A stretch of 64,000 nt of DNA from positions 21,754,354 to 21,818,353 of the forward strand of contig NW_025335317.1 of assembly GCF_004798865.1 (NCBI RefSeq), given 5' to 3'. The notes beneath the pieces are model-generated. The model saw only the letters and a program-made list of their open reading frames with translations. It searched no databases and had not been told where the DNA came from. Shown here piece after piece: positions 22,968-35,650 of this stretch; position 1 is the stretch's first letter; every line of letters begins with the position of its first letter. The stretch is from Varanus komodoensis. Taxonomy: Eukaryota; Chordata; Lepidosauria; Squamata; Varanidae. Position numbers and translations under genes: made by a program.

Positions 22968-25501
22968 GACTCCCTAAACTGAGCTCTCTACTGGAACGTA
23001 TTGCAATGCCACACACCTGATTGTGTTTAGCTATATAACTATTGCTTAAAGCACATCAAGGCCATCCAGAGCGAGAGTAGTGCTTCCTGAATTGATTACC
23101 TATTCTGAGCCCTTTCCCAGCAATTCTCTGAAGAAAAAATAGCAAAAGGGAAGGCATTTTTCAACAAGGTTGAGCATGCCCATTATCCTACTTTCAGCTG
23201 TTAACATAACTTGATATGCTTCTTGGCTAATATACCAGGTAGCATCTGAAAATGACTGATAGCCATACCCTTCCATAATATGGCTCGGAAAGCTTCCCTT
23301 AGAAAGTTTCTCTTTTCACAGTGTTCTTTGAATGATGTGTTATAATTAAAAATTGGGGTAGAATGAAGGAGCCATTACTGTCAGAGATAAAATGAAAGCA
23401 ATGAGGGGAGCGGGTTTCAGAATACTAGAGAGCTAAGAAAGATGACTTTATTAGGTTCCTTCACCCAAGTCAGGAATTACAAAGACATTAATAATTTTAT
23501 TATTATTAATAAAAATACTGTATAAGGTACCTGTATGATACTGTATGAGCTAGCTGTTTTGGCACTTTTAATAAAATCTATTTCTATAATGTTACCACAC
23601 ATTAAATTTGAATTTGACTTGCTCTGGATTATGGGGGTTTTTTTGTTTTTGTTTTACTTTTCCTTAATTGTCAGTTATTTTCAGTTACTTCAACCCCAAA
23701 GTCAAACTTCTAAACTTACCTATTAGAATTGCATGACTTTTTCTGTATAGATATGCAAAGGATTCTGCCCTTTACTTTAACTATGCTTCTGTGTGCAAAA
23801 TTGTTGCATTCAATTTTCTTTCAGCAGGGACGATAGCGGCATGATGACTTAGACCAAGGAAGGTACATTATTTCTTCAAGCTGGTGAGAGGCTGGTTAGA
23901 CTAATGGCCTGACAGTAGTTCTTTACAACCTAATGTGGCTGTCTACTTCATGCCCCAGTGGATTTTAGACTAGCATATAAATGTTAGCTGGTAGATACTG
24001 GAATAGTTAATATATTTTTCCTTTCTTAGTGTAGTGTAAACCGAATGAACAAAGCCACATGCTAGAATGTATATGATAAACAAGATGACTCTTCCAACAT
24101 GATTTTATGCATGTGTTGGACTTCACATTGAGAACAGCACAGTGATCTCAGCTGCATACAGACTACCAAATCAATTTCAATGAAACAACTGAAATGACCC
24201 ATCCCGGAGATTTGACAAAGTTTAGTCATGTTATCTTTTGAAGAAAAAAGATGCACTGTTTTGCACCATTTTATTGACTTTGGAAGCATAAAGTGACTGT
24301 GTTAATGTGTAAACACAAATAGACATGCGTGACATTAGGAAAAAATGTTCTGTTTGAGCTTCATCGATTTTAGATATATTTCTGATCTGACAGCAAAAAC
24401 TGGCCAAGTCAGGATTTAGTTTTCAGTTTCTGAAAAAATGCCTAAAATATTTGTGCCAATGTTTTAGTGCCTCCCATTGGATCCATGAATACAAAAGATC
24501 TCATTTTTTTTCAAAGGTCCCTGTAGGACTACCGAATAATTGCTTCAGGTACATAGAAGGGCACCCTGCTTTACACAGAGAATTGGCTCCATGGATCATT
24601 CATGCAAGCAGTTTTCACTTACATGATAATGCTGCAATACTGTATATTCTGGGAAATCTTTCAAAAGCAGAAGGAATGGAGATTTCACATCATGATCTGG
24701 ACATATTGAATAGATAAGATAAACAGCTCATACATGGGGGAGAAACAATCTTAGGTATTGCCCATTAATAATGCTAATATGAAACTAACCTGGAGAATGA
24801 GCAATTAGCTGCCATGTGGTAGAGATAGGGTGTGGAAATTTTAGTTTTTCATGTTAGAAGTTTAAGGTTCAATATGTCTTAGGATTGTGAATACACTGTG
24901 CTGGAAGCATGCACAAACACACACGTACACATGCACACTCATTTTATATTTATTTAGTTGGATTAATTTTATTCTATTTTGGAACAAAATGGTTTCCATA
25001 GTGCCTTTGTCAGGAAATATTGATTAACGGACCAGGAGAATGTATGTTCGGGTTCACATGGAAGATGCTACATTCGGTTTCAGCAGTTTATTGGCAGGGC
25101 CTCTCTGTGACAGAGAAAAACAACAGTGCTGTCGGGTAGCCAGTATACTGGACTGGCTATGAGCTTCCAGAGCATATACAGAGGTTTTTTAAGTTGTGGG
25201 TCTCATACACAGTTTTGATGGCAGATGAATGAGTACATGTACAGAGGACAATACAAGTGCAAACAGAACAGTGTAATGTTGACATCATATGGGATGTGTT
25301 ACAGTTTTTTAGGTTCAGGAAGTGTTTAATTGGTAAATTCGCATTGAAATGTCTCAACCATTCCTACTCTATCCTATGACAAACATTCAAACGTTCAAAG
25401 CTCACCTTAAGTTTGAAGCAGTAAAATGTGATAAAAGTGTTTCCATGTGAATCTATCAATTGTATAACATGGCATTCGGTTGGTACACAAGAGCAGCATT
25501 C
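22968..25501. other. No gene seen
   Basis: Unique sequence. An 88-codon ORF at 24451-24717 has no recognisable domain. A CA-rich patch lies at about 24908-24936. The 25000-25360 part looks repeat-like in texture but I cannot classify it. Confidence 0.4.
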
Positions 25502-25538
25502 TTGTTTGTTTGTTTGTTTGTTTGATTGATTGATTGAT
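25502..25538. repeat. Compound microsatellite (TTTG)n(ATTG)n
   Basis: About five TTTG units run directly into about four ATTG units. Confidence 0.9.
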
Positions 25539-25633
25539 TTATCTACCATGGATTAACTGAGATGGATCTCTTGGAAGAAGTACTTCGACAACATTTACCT
25601 CTGTGCTAGTGTCCTTAAGTATGCAGTCTCAAA

Positions 25634-25700
25634 ATAAGATTTTTTGACAAAATAGATAAGAAAATAAGATAAGACAAAAAGATAAGACAAAATAGATAAG
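25634..25700. repeat. Imperfect tandem repeat of GATAAGA(CA)AAA type
   Basis: Several copies of aaaatagataaga / aaaaagataagac words in tandem, slightly diverged. Confidence 0.75.
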
Positions 25701-25949
25701 AAGGGCAGAGCAGTACAGTAATCTTAGGGAAGGTCTGTGTGACATAACAAGCCACAGAAGCTTTTTACTGCTATCAGTTGTGGTGTCTGAAACCTGTTGT
25801 GGTATTTTAGTATGGTGCTTTTGGTCTTTAGACACCACAAATGGAAAGAATGGTCTGTTCCATTCTCTCTCCATACCATAATGGCTTGTTGTGTCATCCG
25901 AACCCAGGAAACACAGCCATTCAGACATGCAGTTGTTGTCATTTTTGCT

Positions 25950-26530
25950 AAGTGGCTAGCCAGGAAGCATCACTGGCAGGTTTTGCTTTGCACAGCTGCC
26001 AGAGGCATCCCCACTCCACCCACCGCCTGCTCCAAAGATCTTCTTTGAGGCAGGAGTGGACAGTTAGCTGGGCAGTGATGCAGAAAGGAGCAGTGCTCAG
26101 CCGTTTCACCCACTGTTCCCCTGCATGCCTGAAAACTGAGGGAAATCCCTCAGGTGAGCAGTGGGGCAGAGGGAATGAGAAACTGCTGGGTGACGGGAGG
26201 CCACAACACCAGCTGACTGCCCTGCTGCCTCCTTCTTGCACTAAACCCAGACTGAGCACTGCTGGCCAGCCAATTACCTCCCCTTCCCACTGAAGCATGA
26301 CAGGCTTCTCTCAGGAGTGCATATGGAGAACAGTAGGTGAGGCAGCTGAGCGGTGCTGCTCCTTTCCATAGCTCTGCCCAGCTCATTTCTCTCTTCCTTT
26401 TGCCCAAGTATGGATCAGGCAGTGCCCTCCTGCTGTGGAGCAGGAGGTGAAGGTAACTGATCACCTCCCTTATTTTCTCTGCTGCGTTCCAGGGTATGAG
26501 GCCTAGAGGAACCCCTTTCATCCTGGAGTA
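25950..26530. other. Unclassified GC-rich block
   Basis: Markedly more GC-rich than its surroundings, which opens ORFs of 113 codons (+, 25952-26293) and 116 and 123 codons (-, 25948-26298 and 26150-26521) on both strands. ORFs on both strands at once usually reflect composition, not coding. No protein family is recognisable. It may be an old repeat, an exon-poor conserved segment or a decayed element. Confidence 0.35.
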
Positions 26531-26648
26531 CAGCTTGAAGGACTAAGGGAGAAGGCAGTGGTAGGAGAAATCAAAGCTACCTCTGTGAGCCTGATTGTCT
26601 GTCAGGCACACTGAGGTAAAAAGACCACAGACTGGTAACTATGTAGGG

Positions 26649-26841
26649 CAGGGGTCTCAAACTCGCGGCCCGCGGGCCAATTGCCGGGATGGGCGGGGCA
26701 CAGGGGAGGGGCCCTGCGGCCTTCACAGCACCGCGGGATGAGCGCCCACCACCCCCGCGGTGGTGGAACACTTGATGTGGCCCAGGCTCACCCAGGCTCT
26801 ACTTCCAGCGGCCCCCAGGTAAGTTGAGTCTGAGACCCCTG
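26649..26841. mobile_element. hAT MITE with perfect 8-bp target duplication
   Basis: A 193-bp non-autonomous DNA transposon. The terminal inverted repeats are caggggtctcaaactc at the left and the complement of caggggtctcagactc at the right (one mismatch in 16). The flanks are perfect 8-bp direct repeats, atgtaggg at 26641-26648 and 26842-26849, which is the hAT signature. The interior is very GC- and CpG-rich, in contrast to the AT-rich surroundings. It has no coding capacity and would have been moved by a transposase from another copy. Boundaries are exact. Confidence 0.93.
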
Positions 26842-26849
26842 ATGTAGGG

Positions 26850-27645
26850 TAACATGTGAATCCAGCCTTAGTCTATGTTACGTAAGCTGGTCACTTATTT
26901 TTTCTTTAAGCCTCAACTGAGTCTCATAAAAGATTCTGTTTCTTTACTGATCCCTTGTTCTCAGTTATAGATTCTGTAAGTTATGATCCTGAAATAGTTT
27001 GTAATAAACAATAAAATCATTTTTACCTCCAGAAGGATAGATAAAATAATTCTACATTAGAGGACTAAATAAAAGTTTTAAAGTATGCTTAATAAAACAG
27101 AGCTGCCTTAAGTAGAGATTGTGTGCCTAAATGAAATATGTATGCTTAGAATGACATATTTTGTTATAAATATAAACCTAGTCATGCATACTCCCAGTGA
27201 GAAAATTCACCTTGCAGTAATTTCATTTTGCAATGTTAACTGTACATATTACAGGGATTTATTAGGTAGTTCTAAGGGATATGCCAAGGTAATATTTTTT
27301 GTTTATAACGCACGGCCTAGGAACAATTAGAAATAAGTTTTGTACAAGTTTAAGATATATGATTACCTCCCAAAAAGGCAGATATCAAGACAAAGTTACT
27401 TGAACTTGTCAAAAACTTTAAGCATGCCTGTGTTGCAAGCCTTAAAAGTGCTTGCTTTTAACCTCAAATAAGAAATTCTCCCTTGGCCTAGATATTTAGG
27501 GGGGAAAACCCTAAATTTATCAGTTTTGTAGTCTCAACACAATTGTCAAAATTGTGTTGAAAAATGACACAAATCATGTTTCCTATGTGGCTATCACTTT
27601 CTTGTAAGCATAATGAATTCTTGAAAAAGGTTATAAACTAGCCTT
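26850..27645. other. No gene seen
   Basis: Unique AT-rich sequence. A small perfect hairpin (11-bp arms, 5-base loop) sits at 27534-27560. Confidence 0.5.
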
Positions 27646-27765
27646 CTCCAGCTTTAGTAACTCCAGATGCTTTGGATTACAAGTTCCTCAACCTTCTTTG
27701 CTGGTTATGCTGATCAGATCTTATGAGAAAAGTCCAAAGGTTGTGGAAAGCTCCAGGTTGAAACA
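27646..27765. mobile_element. Palindromic hAT-like MITE, diverged
   Basis: 'agccttctccagcttta' opens the element, followed by 'ctccagatgctttggatta' and then the inverted half 'gtccaaaggttgtgg' and 'agctccaggttg'. This is the same family as 7143-7245, judged by the paired 'ctccagatg...ttggactacaa' core motif. Confidence 0.55.
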
Positions 27766-30559
27766 TGAAAGCTCATATTTACTTCCCTCAGCCTCTTCCT
27801 TTTACAAAGGGACATCTGTTCATTAAAGAAGATTCTCCTGGATAAGGGATAAGACATTGTGGGTTCTACTGCTTGAGCGACTGACACATAACAAATAAAG
27901 ATATCATCAAAGTTAAGGCTACCAACATTTTTGTAGGGCCAAATACAAGTTATGAAAAATGTGCATTTGTGTTTCCAAACATTTTTGTAGTTGAAAAATC
28001 AGTGTGTGATGGGGTGAAGTTTACTAGCCCAGTTATGACACTTTACTCAATGTTTGTCAGATGGCTGTTACAATTCCCATCCTGCAAAGCTGCCAAAATG
28101 ATTCTACATAATGAGTAAAAAAGAAAACGGGCTGCTTAACTAGTAGGGAGGGCCACAATTATTTGTATCCAGACTTTTATCCAAAGTAGACTATGTTGCC
28201 ATTCTGGGGACGAGTTTGGGGTTAGAACAATAAAAGAACACAGCCAAAGAAAAGAAAAGCCAATGCTTGGAGGACTGCATCATTCAGGTAGAGTTCAACT
28301 GGCACATCAAGCCCTTCCTGTCTAGATGGTCAACCTGGGCAGGTGTAGTCAGTCTAGTCCTTAAGGAGGCTTCACAGCATAGGTAGATACTGAAACCTAC
28401 AGTTTGATGGGTCACTGCACCAGGTGGCTGCATACAGATACAAGGTTTAGCAGTTGAAATCCTAGCAGCTCCTGACACTTTAGGAAATAGCCACTTCTGA
28501 TAAATACTTATTGAATACTGGGAAAAACTCTTCATACCTCAAGATAGTACAAAACAGTAACTTTTTCTCATTTCTTTCTGTTATCCAAGTCACGAGGATT
28601 GAGTTGGTTAGAGTGGAGGCATGTAATACAATCCTGCTTCCTGTTAAGCATGTATAATTTAGATAACCCATGCTATATCGCTGGGATAAATTGAGGAACA
28701 CTTAACCAAAAAACCATTTAACTATGTATATGTTTGCATATTTTTGTAAGTATATCCCTGTATATTTCAACACAAGTTTGATGGGGAATAAAATAAGTGA
28801 GCCAAACTAGTGCTGAAACACTCTTGTTTCTGCTAGTTGGTATCCATAACAGGAATAAGTCTATTAGGCTGGGGATGCACTGCAGCTTTTTGTTGCAGGC
28901 CCACATTTGTTTGGATTTGTTCTGTTTGAGCATGCAAAATAGAATGCAGGATTGCATCAAGAACAATGGATTTTATAGGAAGAAAATAGTGAAAATATGA
29001 TCAAAGGTTAGTATTACCATGGATTGTTTTCTGTCAAGTGCAACTATTCTTTTCTTCCAGTTCTCTGCTCTTGTAATCTCTCCTCTCCTCTCCTCCAAAA
29101 ACTAAACTAAAACAATAAATAAATGAATTTGTGAAAATAATTTTTCAAACCACCAGTGAAATTAATTGCTGCAAAAAGCCCACACTTAGAGTATGAATTG
29201 TATCATGTTTCAATATTTGTTTTTGTTTTTCATAGTTGCTATGTATCACCATGTGTTTGAACTATATTTGAATTGACCTGTTTGGCATTTCGGGATTAGT
29301 GTCCGATAAAGTGTGTGATGTTCACTTTAACTGAGGAGCTTGTGAATGGTTGACTCAGATTATGTTGAAGATTTTTAGTCCTAACTTGCTTGGTCCATAG
29401 ATTATATGGTGTTGTTAATCCAACATGCTCTGGTAGACTTGCCAGTAATTTCCTTGAATAGTTCAGCCATCTAGTTCAGGTGTCCAAAGCTGCATTGGTG
29501 GGATAGAAAACAGGAAAAGAAGAAGGGAAGGGAAAGGCAACTGCAGTATGGATTCCATGCCTAATGACTGGAGGCCTGTTCCTTCCAGAGCCTTTCCAAA
29601 TAACAGTTAGACTAACCTCAAGAACTCAGTACACAGTTCAGAGTATTGTGAGTATCCTCCAACATGAAATAGTTTTTTTCAAATACAAAACAATTGCAGA
29701 TCCCATCAAAAGTAACAAACCTAATTAAACAGCTTCTGAAACTGGATTCAGACATGGATGTGCACTAGAAAAGTATTTTTACGTTGATTTTTTTAAAAAA
29801 ATGCTTCTTAGTTTAACACATCCAGTGAAGTTATAGAGATTCTTTCTAATATTGAATGTCTTATAAAATCCACCTTAAGTGTTGTCTTAATAGCATGGGT
29901 TTTATTTTTCCACTAGTGGAGTACTTAATAAGGTTATTCAGTTAAATAATCTGAGGAGATGGAGCCATATGGATGTAACAAGGAATTTCCACAATGTTGA
30001 TACAGTTTGTATAAATCTACTCTCTTTTCAACTAGATGTTCTGCTTAGGACATGCATGGTTAATTCACAAAATGCTCTATTGAATTGTAAAGTCAAACAT
30101 AGACTAGGATTTCACAAGGAAAAAAGCTGGCATTAAAAAACATCAATAATACCCTTTTCAAAATGGTAAAAGAACAAAAATCTTTAGGGTTGAAGTAAAA
30201 TTGAGATGATTTTTTTTCTATTCGTTTTCAGGCAGCAGATGAAAATTATTCAATTTCTTTCAGTATAATGTGTTTTCAGTTTTTAGATACTTTTTATAAA
30301 GCAAAGATTATTAGGATGGGAGTTTCAAGAAAAAAACTGTTCTTTCATATCAGGTTATAAGGCCTATGTGGTCAGCAGGATGACATGAGAGAGAAGGTTT
30401 TAGTTTTGCTTCGTAGGAAATTCATTTTGATGGCTTAAATTTATTCACTCGCTCTTGGATGTGCTCCTTAATATAGTGAATGAGCCTGTATAAACATGAG
30501 GTATAGTTCATTTAAAAGCTTACTCCAGAGTAGAAACTGTACTTTTCTGCCACCCCGTG
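27766..30559. other. No gene seen
   Basis: About 2.8 kb of unique AT-rich sequence. No ORF with family resemblance, no splice-bounded exon and no clear repeat. Confidence 0.45.
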
Positions 30560-31385
30560 TTTGGTAAGAGTCACCCAGCAGAGCTTTTTTCAGGTGGTCA
30601 GATGCCTGCTATGCTTTGCCCATAAGAGGAAGAATCAAAACACTTAATGGTCTGCTGGGACACTTTGCAGATAAAATTGATTGCATGTGTTCTGACCTGG
30701 ATGCCAAAGCTGATACTTTGCTACTGCTTGTCCAATCATAATGGAAACTTATCAATACATTCTTATTGAGATGAGAATTTCGTGCTCAAGCCTAGCCCTT
30801 CATAGTATGTAAAATCAAATGGGAAGCAGAGGTTTAGCAAGGCATGATTTTGTCTTGCTTAAAGGAGGCACTCCTAAGACTTTTGTATAAAATACCCTCC
30901 ATGAACCCTGAAGTACTGGATAACTTCCTGCCTTTTTTCAGTATTCCATTCTTGGGGAAGGTGCTTGCATGTCTGGTGGCATCTCAGCTCTGAGGATTTA
31001 TAGCCAAGATAGATTATCTAGATGCATTGCAATATGGCTTCAGGAGTGGTTGTGGGGCCACAACTGCTTCTGTTGTCCTTTTGGATGATCAGTGTTAGGA
31101 AATGGACAGGTGGAGGATATTCCTGTTAATTCTGATGGGGCTCTTGGTAGCTTTCAGGGCCACACATAATGGGATCTTTCTGGGGCATGTGTCTGAGATG
31201 GGATGGGGACACAGTTATACAGTGGCTTCAGTTCTTCTTAGAAAGGTTATCTGGGAAGGTGGTGCTGGGAGATTCTTGGTCAATGCTGTTGCTGCAGGTC
31301 ATGGTGTCCCTCAGGGTTCTAGCTGATCTTCCATGCTTTATGCTGCTTCTCCATATAATATACATTTAAGGTTAAAAGAAAAGTA
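30560..31385 (+). mobile_element. L2-like LINE fragment (linker and start of RT)
   Basis: Matches the L2 ORF2 middle: 'CLLCFAHKRKN'-type linker, 'DKIDCMCSDLDAKAD'-like region (about 30670-30715), decayed 'PFLGK'-like entry to the RT (about 30945-30970), 'FQSGF'-like (about 31028-31050) and a decayed motif A area. There are many stops. A 74-codon ORF inside (31102-31326) is incidental. Confidence 0.6.
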
Positions 31386-31734
31386 GAATGTATAAAGCCA
31401 GCTGAAGGAACTAAATGCTGCTGTTTCCTTTCCCATCAAATACAGTATTATTTAAATTGATCTGTTGCAAATCATAGCATACTGTGACTCTTCCACTGCA
31501 GGTCCAGCAGTCAGAGGCTAGGATTATAGCTGCAAATGTGCAGGTATTCATACAGATTTTGCTTTAATAACCGTACAACATGTAGATTGGTGATGAACCA
31601 AAGCATGAATCAAACCTGAGGCAACAGTAGATACCTCTCCAGCCAAAGAGTTACGAACATTATAGTTAGTTTGGTACAGTAATTGAAAATATTGAGCAAT
31701 ATCCTATTCTGCTGCTGTGCCACTATGAGTTGCA

Positions 31735-32130
31735 CCAGTGGAACAAAGTCCTACTACGTGCTCAGTGGAGAACTCCAAGTTAAACTCTCATTCTCAGAGG
31801 ACTATCCAGTTGTATTTGAATGCCTCTAGTGTGGGAGAACCCACAACCTCCTCATACAATTGGTTCCATTGTTGTTTTGCTCTATCAGTCAGGATTCCCC
31901 CCCCCCGCCCTGATATCTAGCCAAATTCTGGTTTTCTGTAACTTGGGTCCATTATTTCCTGTTCTGTACGCTGGGATGTGCCAGTTTCCACACAATACGA
32001 AGAAAATTGTTCCCGGCAATGGAGGCATCCAATTCAAACAATGAAAACCCTGCTGTGTTAAAACTGGAAAATAATAGTTCAAGTATTTATATAGGCGTAT
32101 TAACATTTTGGAAAACAGAATGCTTTTTTC
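31735..32130 (-). mobile_element. CR1 LINE 3' region, diverged
   Basis: The plus strand shows the reverse complement of the CR1 3' ORF/UTR pattern: 'gtgggagaacccacaacctc', 'ggttccattgttg', 'tctgtaacttgggtccattattt', and 'caagtatttatata' corresponding to 'caaatatttgaaga'. A C-rich run interrupts it at 31896-31904. It is 5'-truncated and its extreme 3' tip is not evident. Confidence 0.75.
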
Positions 32131-33892
32131 CTTCACAATATGTACATTGGGCTGCATATTAAAATTGGGAAAATTTCAGTACTGCTGATTTTAATATAGC
32201 AAATTACTTTTGGCATGTAAGATCTTCAGTTGGGTTATTTTGGTCTCATAATGGCATAGCTATTTTTAATTTGCATTGCAACTCCACCATTTGGCACCAG
32301 AAAATGCTTAGAGAAGAGGGCATAAATGGTGGCAGTTTGGGCACATAACACAAAGCATTCCTACATTTTTGTCTTGTTCAGTTCTCTTCTCAAAAGAAGC
32401 CAAATATGCATAGAATTGCATCCTTAAACAGTTCCTTGTTTCTCTTTCTGTTTTAATAAAATTGCCCTTGATATATGAAAATACTTAAATAAAAGTCATA
32501 CATGATTTGAATAATTTATGTCACTTCTTTCTGGGGGTGAAAACTTCTGCTAGTTTGATAGATGCACAGACATCCATTTTCAACTGCCATATTCTGGTGT
32601 TAAAGATTGCTTTCCAGTTCATAGAAGCTTTAATTATCAGGAGCAAAAGCAAAACTTACTTTCATGTATAAGAAAAATGAATATATACGAATATGTGTAT
32701 ATCAGACATACCATGTTGAGCATCTGGTAGTTTGGAAGTGAAAAGGGATTGGTTATTATACTGCCTCTTCTGCCCCAAGATAAAAGTTAATTTGGCCTTC
32801 AGGGAGTGGGAGGGCTGGCATTTATACCTTTTTGACCATTAAGTCAAATGCTCAGCCACCTAGAGTCTTTCCAGTATTCAACTTTAGTGTATGAAAATGT
32901 GAATCCATTGCAGGACAAACACAACTGCTTGCTAAGGTTTGTGAGAAATTAGTTTCATTGTGGGGAGTTGTTGTTCTTAATAGATTTGTCCAATTCGTAT
33001 TTCCTGAATCTTCTGGCAAGCCAAAACAGCTTCATCCCAAAATTTGTATTTTTGTGAGCTTTCTCATGCAACTTATATTGGTGGATAGTATGCACAAAAA
33101 TAAGAATCTTAAGGAAAATATGCACAAAATGAATATACAATATATACTGGCATATAAGATGCGCCTTCAGAGTAGAAATAGCAAGGCAAAAATGGGGATC
33201 ATCTGATATGCTGGGTGAGCATTTTTCATCATGTTATAGTCATTGTTTAAAAAGTACAGATAATAAATGCAATTGTATTTACAAGGTCATTTATGTTAAT
33301 CATTTTAAAAGCTCCTTACTGGTACCAGGGGATCTCATCCTGTGTTGTGTCACATCATGGATCAGTCCTGAGTTCAGTGCTCACCCTGCTCTTCCAGTAT
33401 ACCTTTCCGGCCCAGCTGTGATGGTGGCTGCTGGGAAGGGGAACCTTCCCTGTGGAGAGACAGTCTGCCCACACAGGCCTAGCCCCACCTGCTCCCCTGT
33501 TCCCAACGGAAGCGCTGAAACCAATCTCCCTCCCTGACTGATCCCTTTTGCGGGTAGCCATCAGCTTCCAAATTGGAAAGGTAATAACTATTAACTAGAA
33601 TACAGTTAAGTGATATTGCAAGAGTCCACAAGCTTTCTGCTGACAAATACCCTTGGCATATAAGAACCCCTTGAAACTGAAAATAATGAAGCAAAAATTG
33701 GGGGCTGTCTTTACACCTGACATATGACACACACCAGAAAAACAGCTCAAAATAGCAACCTTGTCTTATATGCAAGTCACCTGATACGCTGGCATGTATT
33801 TGAGAACAGTATGCATAAAACAGCATTTCAGCAATGTAAAATACATTTTAAAATGTATACAAAACCACATACATTAATATATAGAAGTAGGA
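32131..33892. other. No gene; possible old DNA-transposon remnant at 33130-33800
   Basis: Unique AT-rich DNA to about 33130. From there, 'tactggcatataagatgcg' at 33147-33165 and the opposing 'cttatatgcaag...gatacgctggcatg' at 33766-33797 form loose inverted ends resembling MITEs of the 'gcgtataagac' type. The spacer includes a GC-richer patch (33330-33530). This is a weak call without target duplications. Confidence 0.3.
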
Positions 33893-34090
33893 AAATGTTC
33901 AGAAATGACAGAATACTTTTAAGAGCTGGAAGGGGCCAGAAGGCCGCTGGCTGCAACAATCTGCTCAGTGCATGACTCCAGGTTAAACCATCCTTCTCAG
34001 TCTGTTCGGTTGCATCTGGAAAGCTTCTGGTTTGGGAGTTTCCACAACCTCCCTTGGTTGTGGGTTTCATTGTGAAAAGTATATGAATAA
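33893..34090 (-). mobile_element. CR1 LINE 3' end
   Basis: 'agagctggaaggggccagaag' near 33920 is the reverse complement of the CR1 3' end, followed by 'ctggtttgggagtttccac' corresponding to the same CR1 segment as 31820. 5'-truncated and diverged. Confidence 0.7.
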
Positions 34091-35569
34091 GGCCCAATAT
34101 TTCCAATTCTGTGGCTTTTAAAATTAATCTGTTACCCATTTGTATAGTACACCTGCAGGAACTCTTGTGTTTGCAGTTGAACTATGCAATAATTCAGGGA
34201 ATCATTAGCTGGAGGACTGCCAATTTTCTTTCTTTTCTTCCCAAACTGTGTCAGAATATTGAGCTCCTTCCTACCCTTACTTATCCTTCTCCATTTACTG
34301 GAAGTATGAAATAAATGAACCATACAAGCAGGGGTAGGGATAAGAGATCTGTCAAAACATATAAGGTGTGTAGTGGTGCCTCATGCGCTAAATATATCCC
34401 AAAGAGCAGGTGGTCAAGCATCCATGGAGAAAGCAGCTGCAGATTTCCAGCAAGGATAAACATTATTTGTATTATGATAAACTCCTAACGTAAGTATTCA
34501 TCTCACTAAACTACCACAGTGGTTACTCAATTGGCCTTGGGCCATACAAATATGGCACCATAGATTCTATTTATTTATCAGGCATAGCAGTTTTGTGTTC
34601 AATGAATGAATTACTAAGCACTGCTCATTTTTCTGGTGTTGCCACATGAAAGAAAATGACATACTAGTAAGTTGTTAAATCGAAGCAGGAATAAAGTAAG
34701 GTTAAAAGTACTAAATTAAATTCTTTAATGGGACAACATTTTTGCATATTTGCCCAGAAAAGCTCTGTATAGCATTTTGGAAATAAATAACTGAATTCCC
34801 CTCGTGTGAGTCTTCTATGCAGATAAATAAATGTGATGATTTGTCTAGAAATTCTGACTAACTTTCACACATCACCTCACTAGGATCAGGAACTTTGAGT
34901 GTAATTTTGTGCTGCTCATGTTGTTATTATCTTACAGTCAGGGCTACTTGCAGACCTACTTGCCCCATCCTCTTTGAAAGCTAACATCAATTTTTCTTGT
35001 TCTTATACATGAATTCTTCTATTCCTGATTGAATATTTCAGACACTTTCCAAGTATACAGTGGAAATCTGACCAGTTATAATAATGTATTCTACAGAAAA
35101 GAATAACATCTAGTTTCCAGTCATTGCGTCTTTATAAATGAACAGCATGGTTGTACTTTTGGAACTGGGAAGTACCAGAATTAATACTCCATTCAACATG
35201 GGTCATTTTACATCACAGGTATCTTCGAAGTAGTTCAGTAGGCATTCATGTAACTCATTTTATCCATAGTTACTAAATGTATGCATAAATTGAGAAGAAC
35301 TGTTTTTTAAAATGAAACATTTATAATCATATTTCATGGATAAAATACATTACTATTTGGGGTTCAATTTATTAAATTATTAGTCTAAATTTAAATTAAA
35401 TTGTGCAATTTATTCATCTGTCCATACATAGTCCAATGATTACATGGTTCAATTTTCACATGAAAAAATGATAATCTTTTTGTTGCTTGTTGCTGCTACT
35501 TTAGTTGCAGTCAGCTATCTTCATTTTAATAAAGGCATACATTTTTCTCCAGTAATGAATAAAATGGAC
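34091..35569. other. No gene seen
   Basis: Unique AT-rich sequence with no repeat I can name. Confidence 0.5.
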
Positions 35570-35650
35570 TAGAATAGAATAAGAGTGGAAGGGGCCTGTA
35601 AGGCCATCAAATCCAACACTCCTCTCTGCTTCCACATGTGGTCACCCTTC
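35570..35650 (-). mobile_element. CR1 LINE 3' tip, short
   Basis: 'agagtggaaggggcctgtaa' then 'ggccatcaaatccaacactc' is the reverse complement of the last about 80 bases of CR1. A severely 5'-truncated insertion. Confidence 0.85.

Noticed and set aside
24451-24717. 88-codon ORF possibly a gene fragment
   Set aside because: No recognisable domain and no supporting splice context.
33130-33800. Firm call of a MITE from 'gcatataag'-like inverted ends
   Set aside because: The ends match too loosely and no target duplication was found, so it is mentioned only as a weak possibility.
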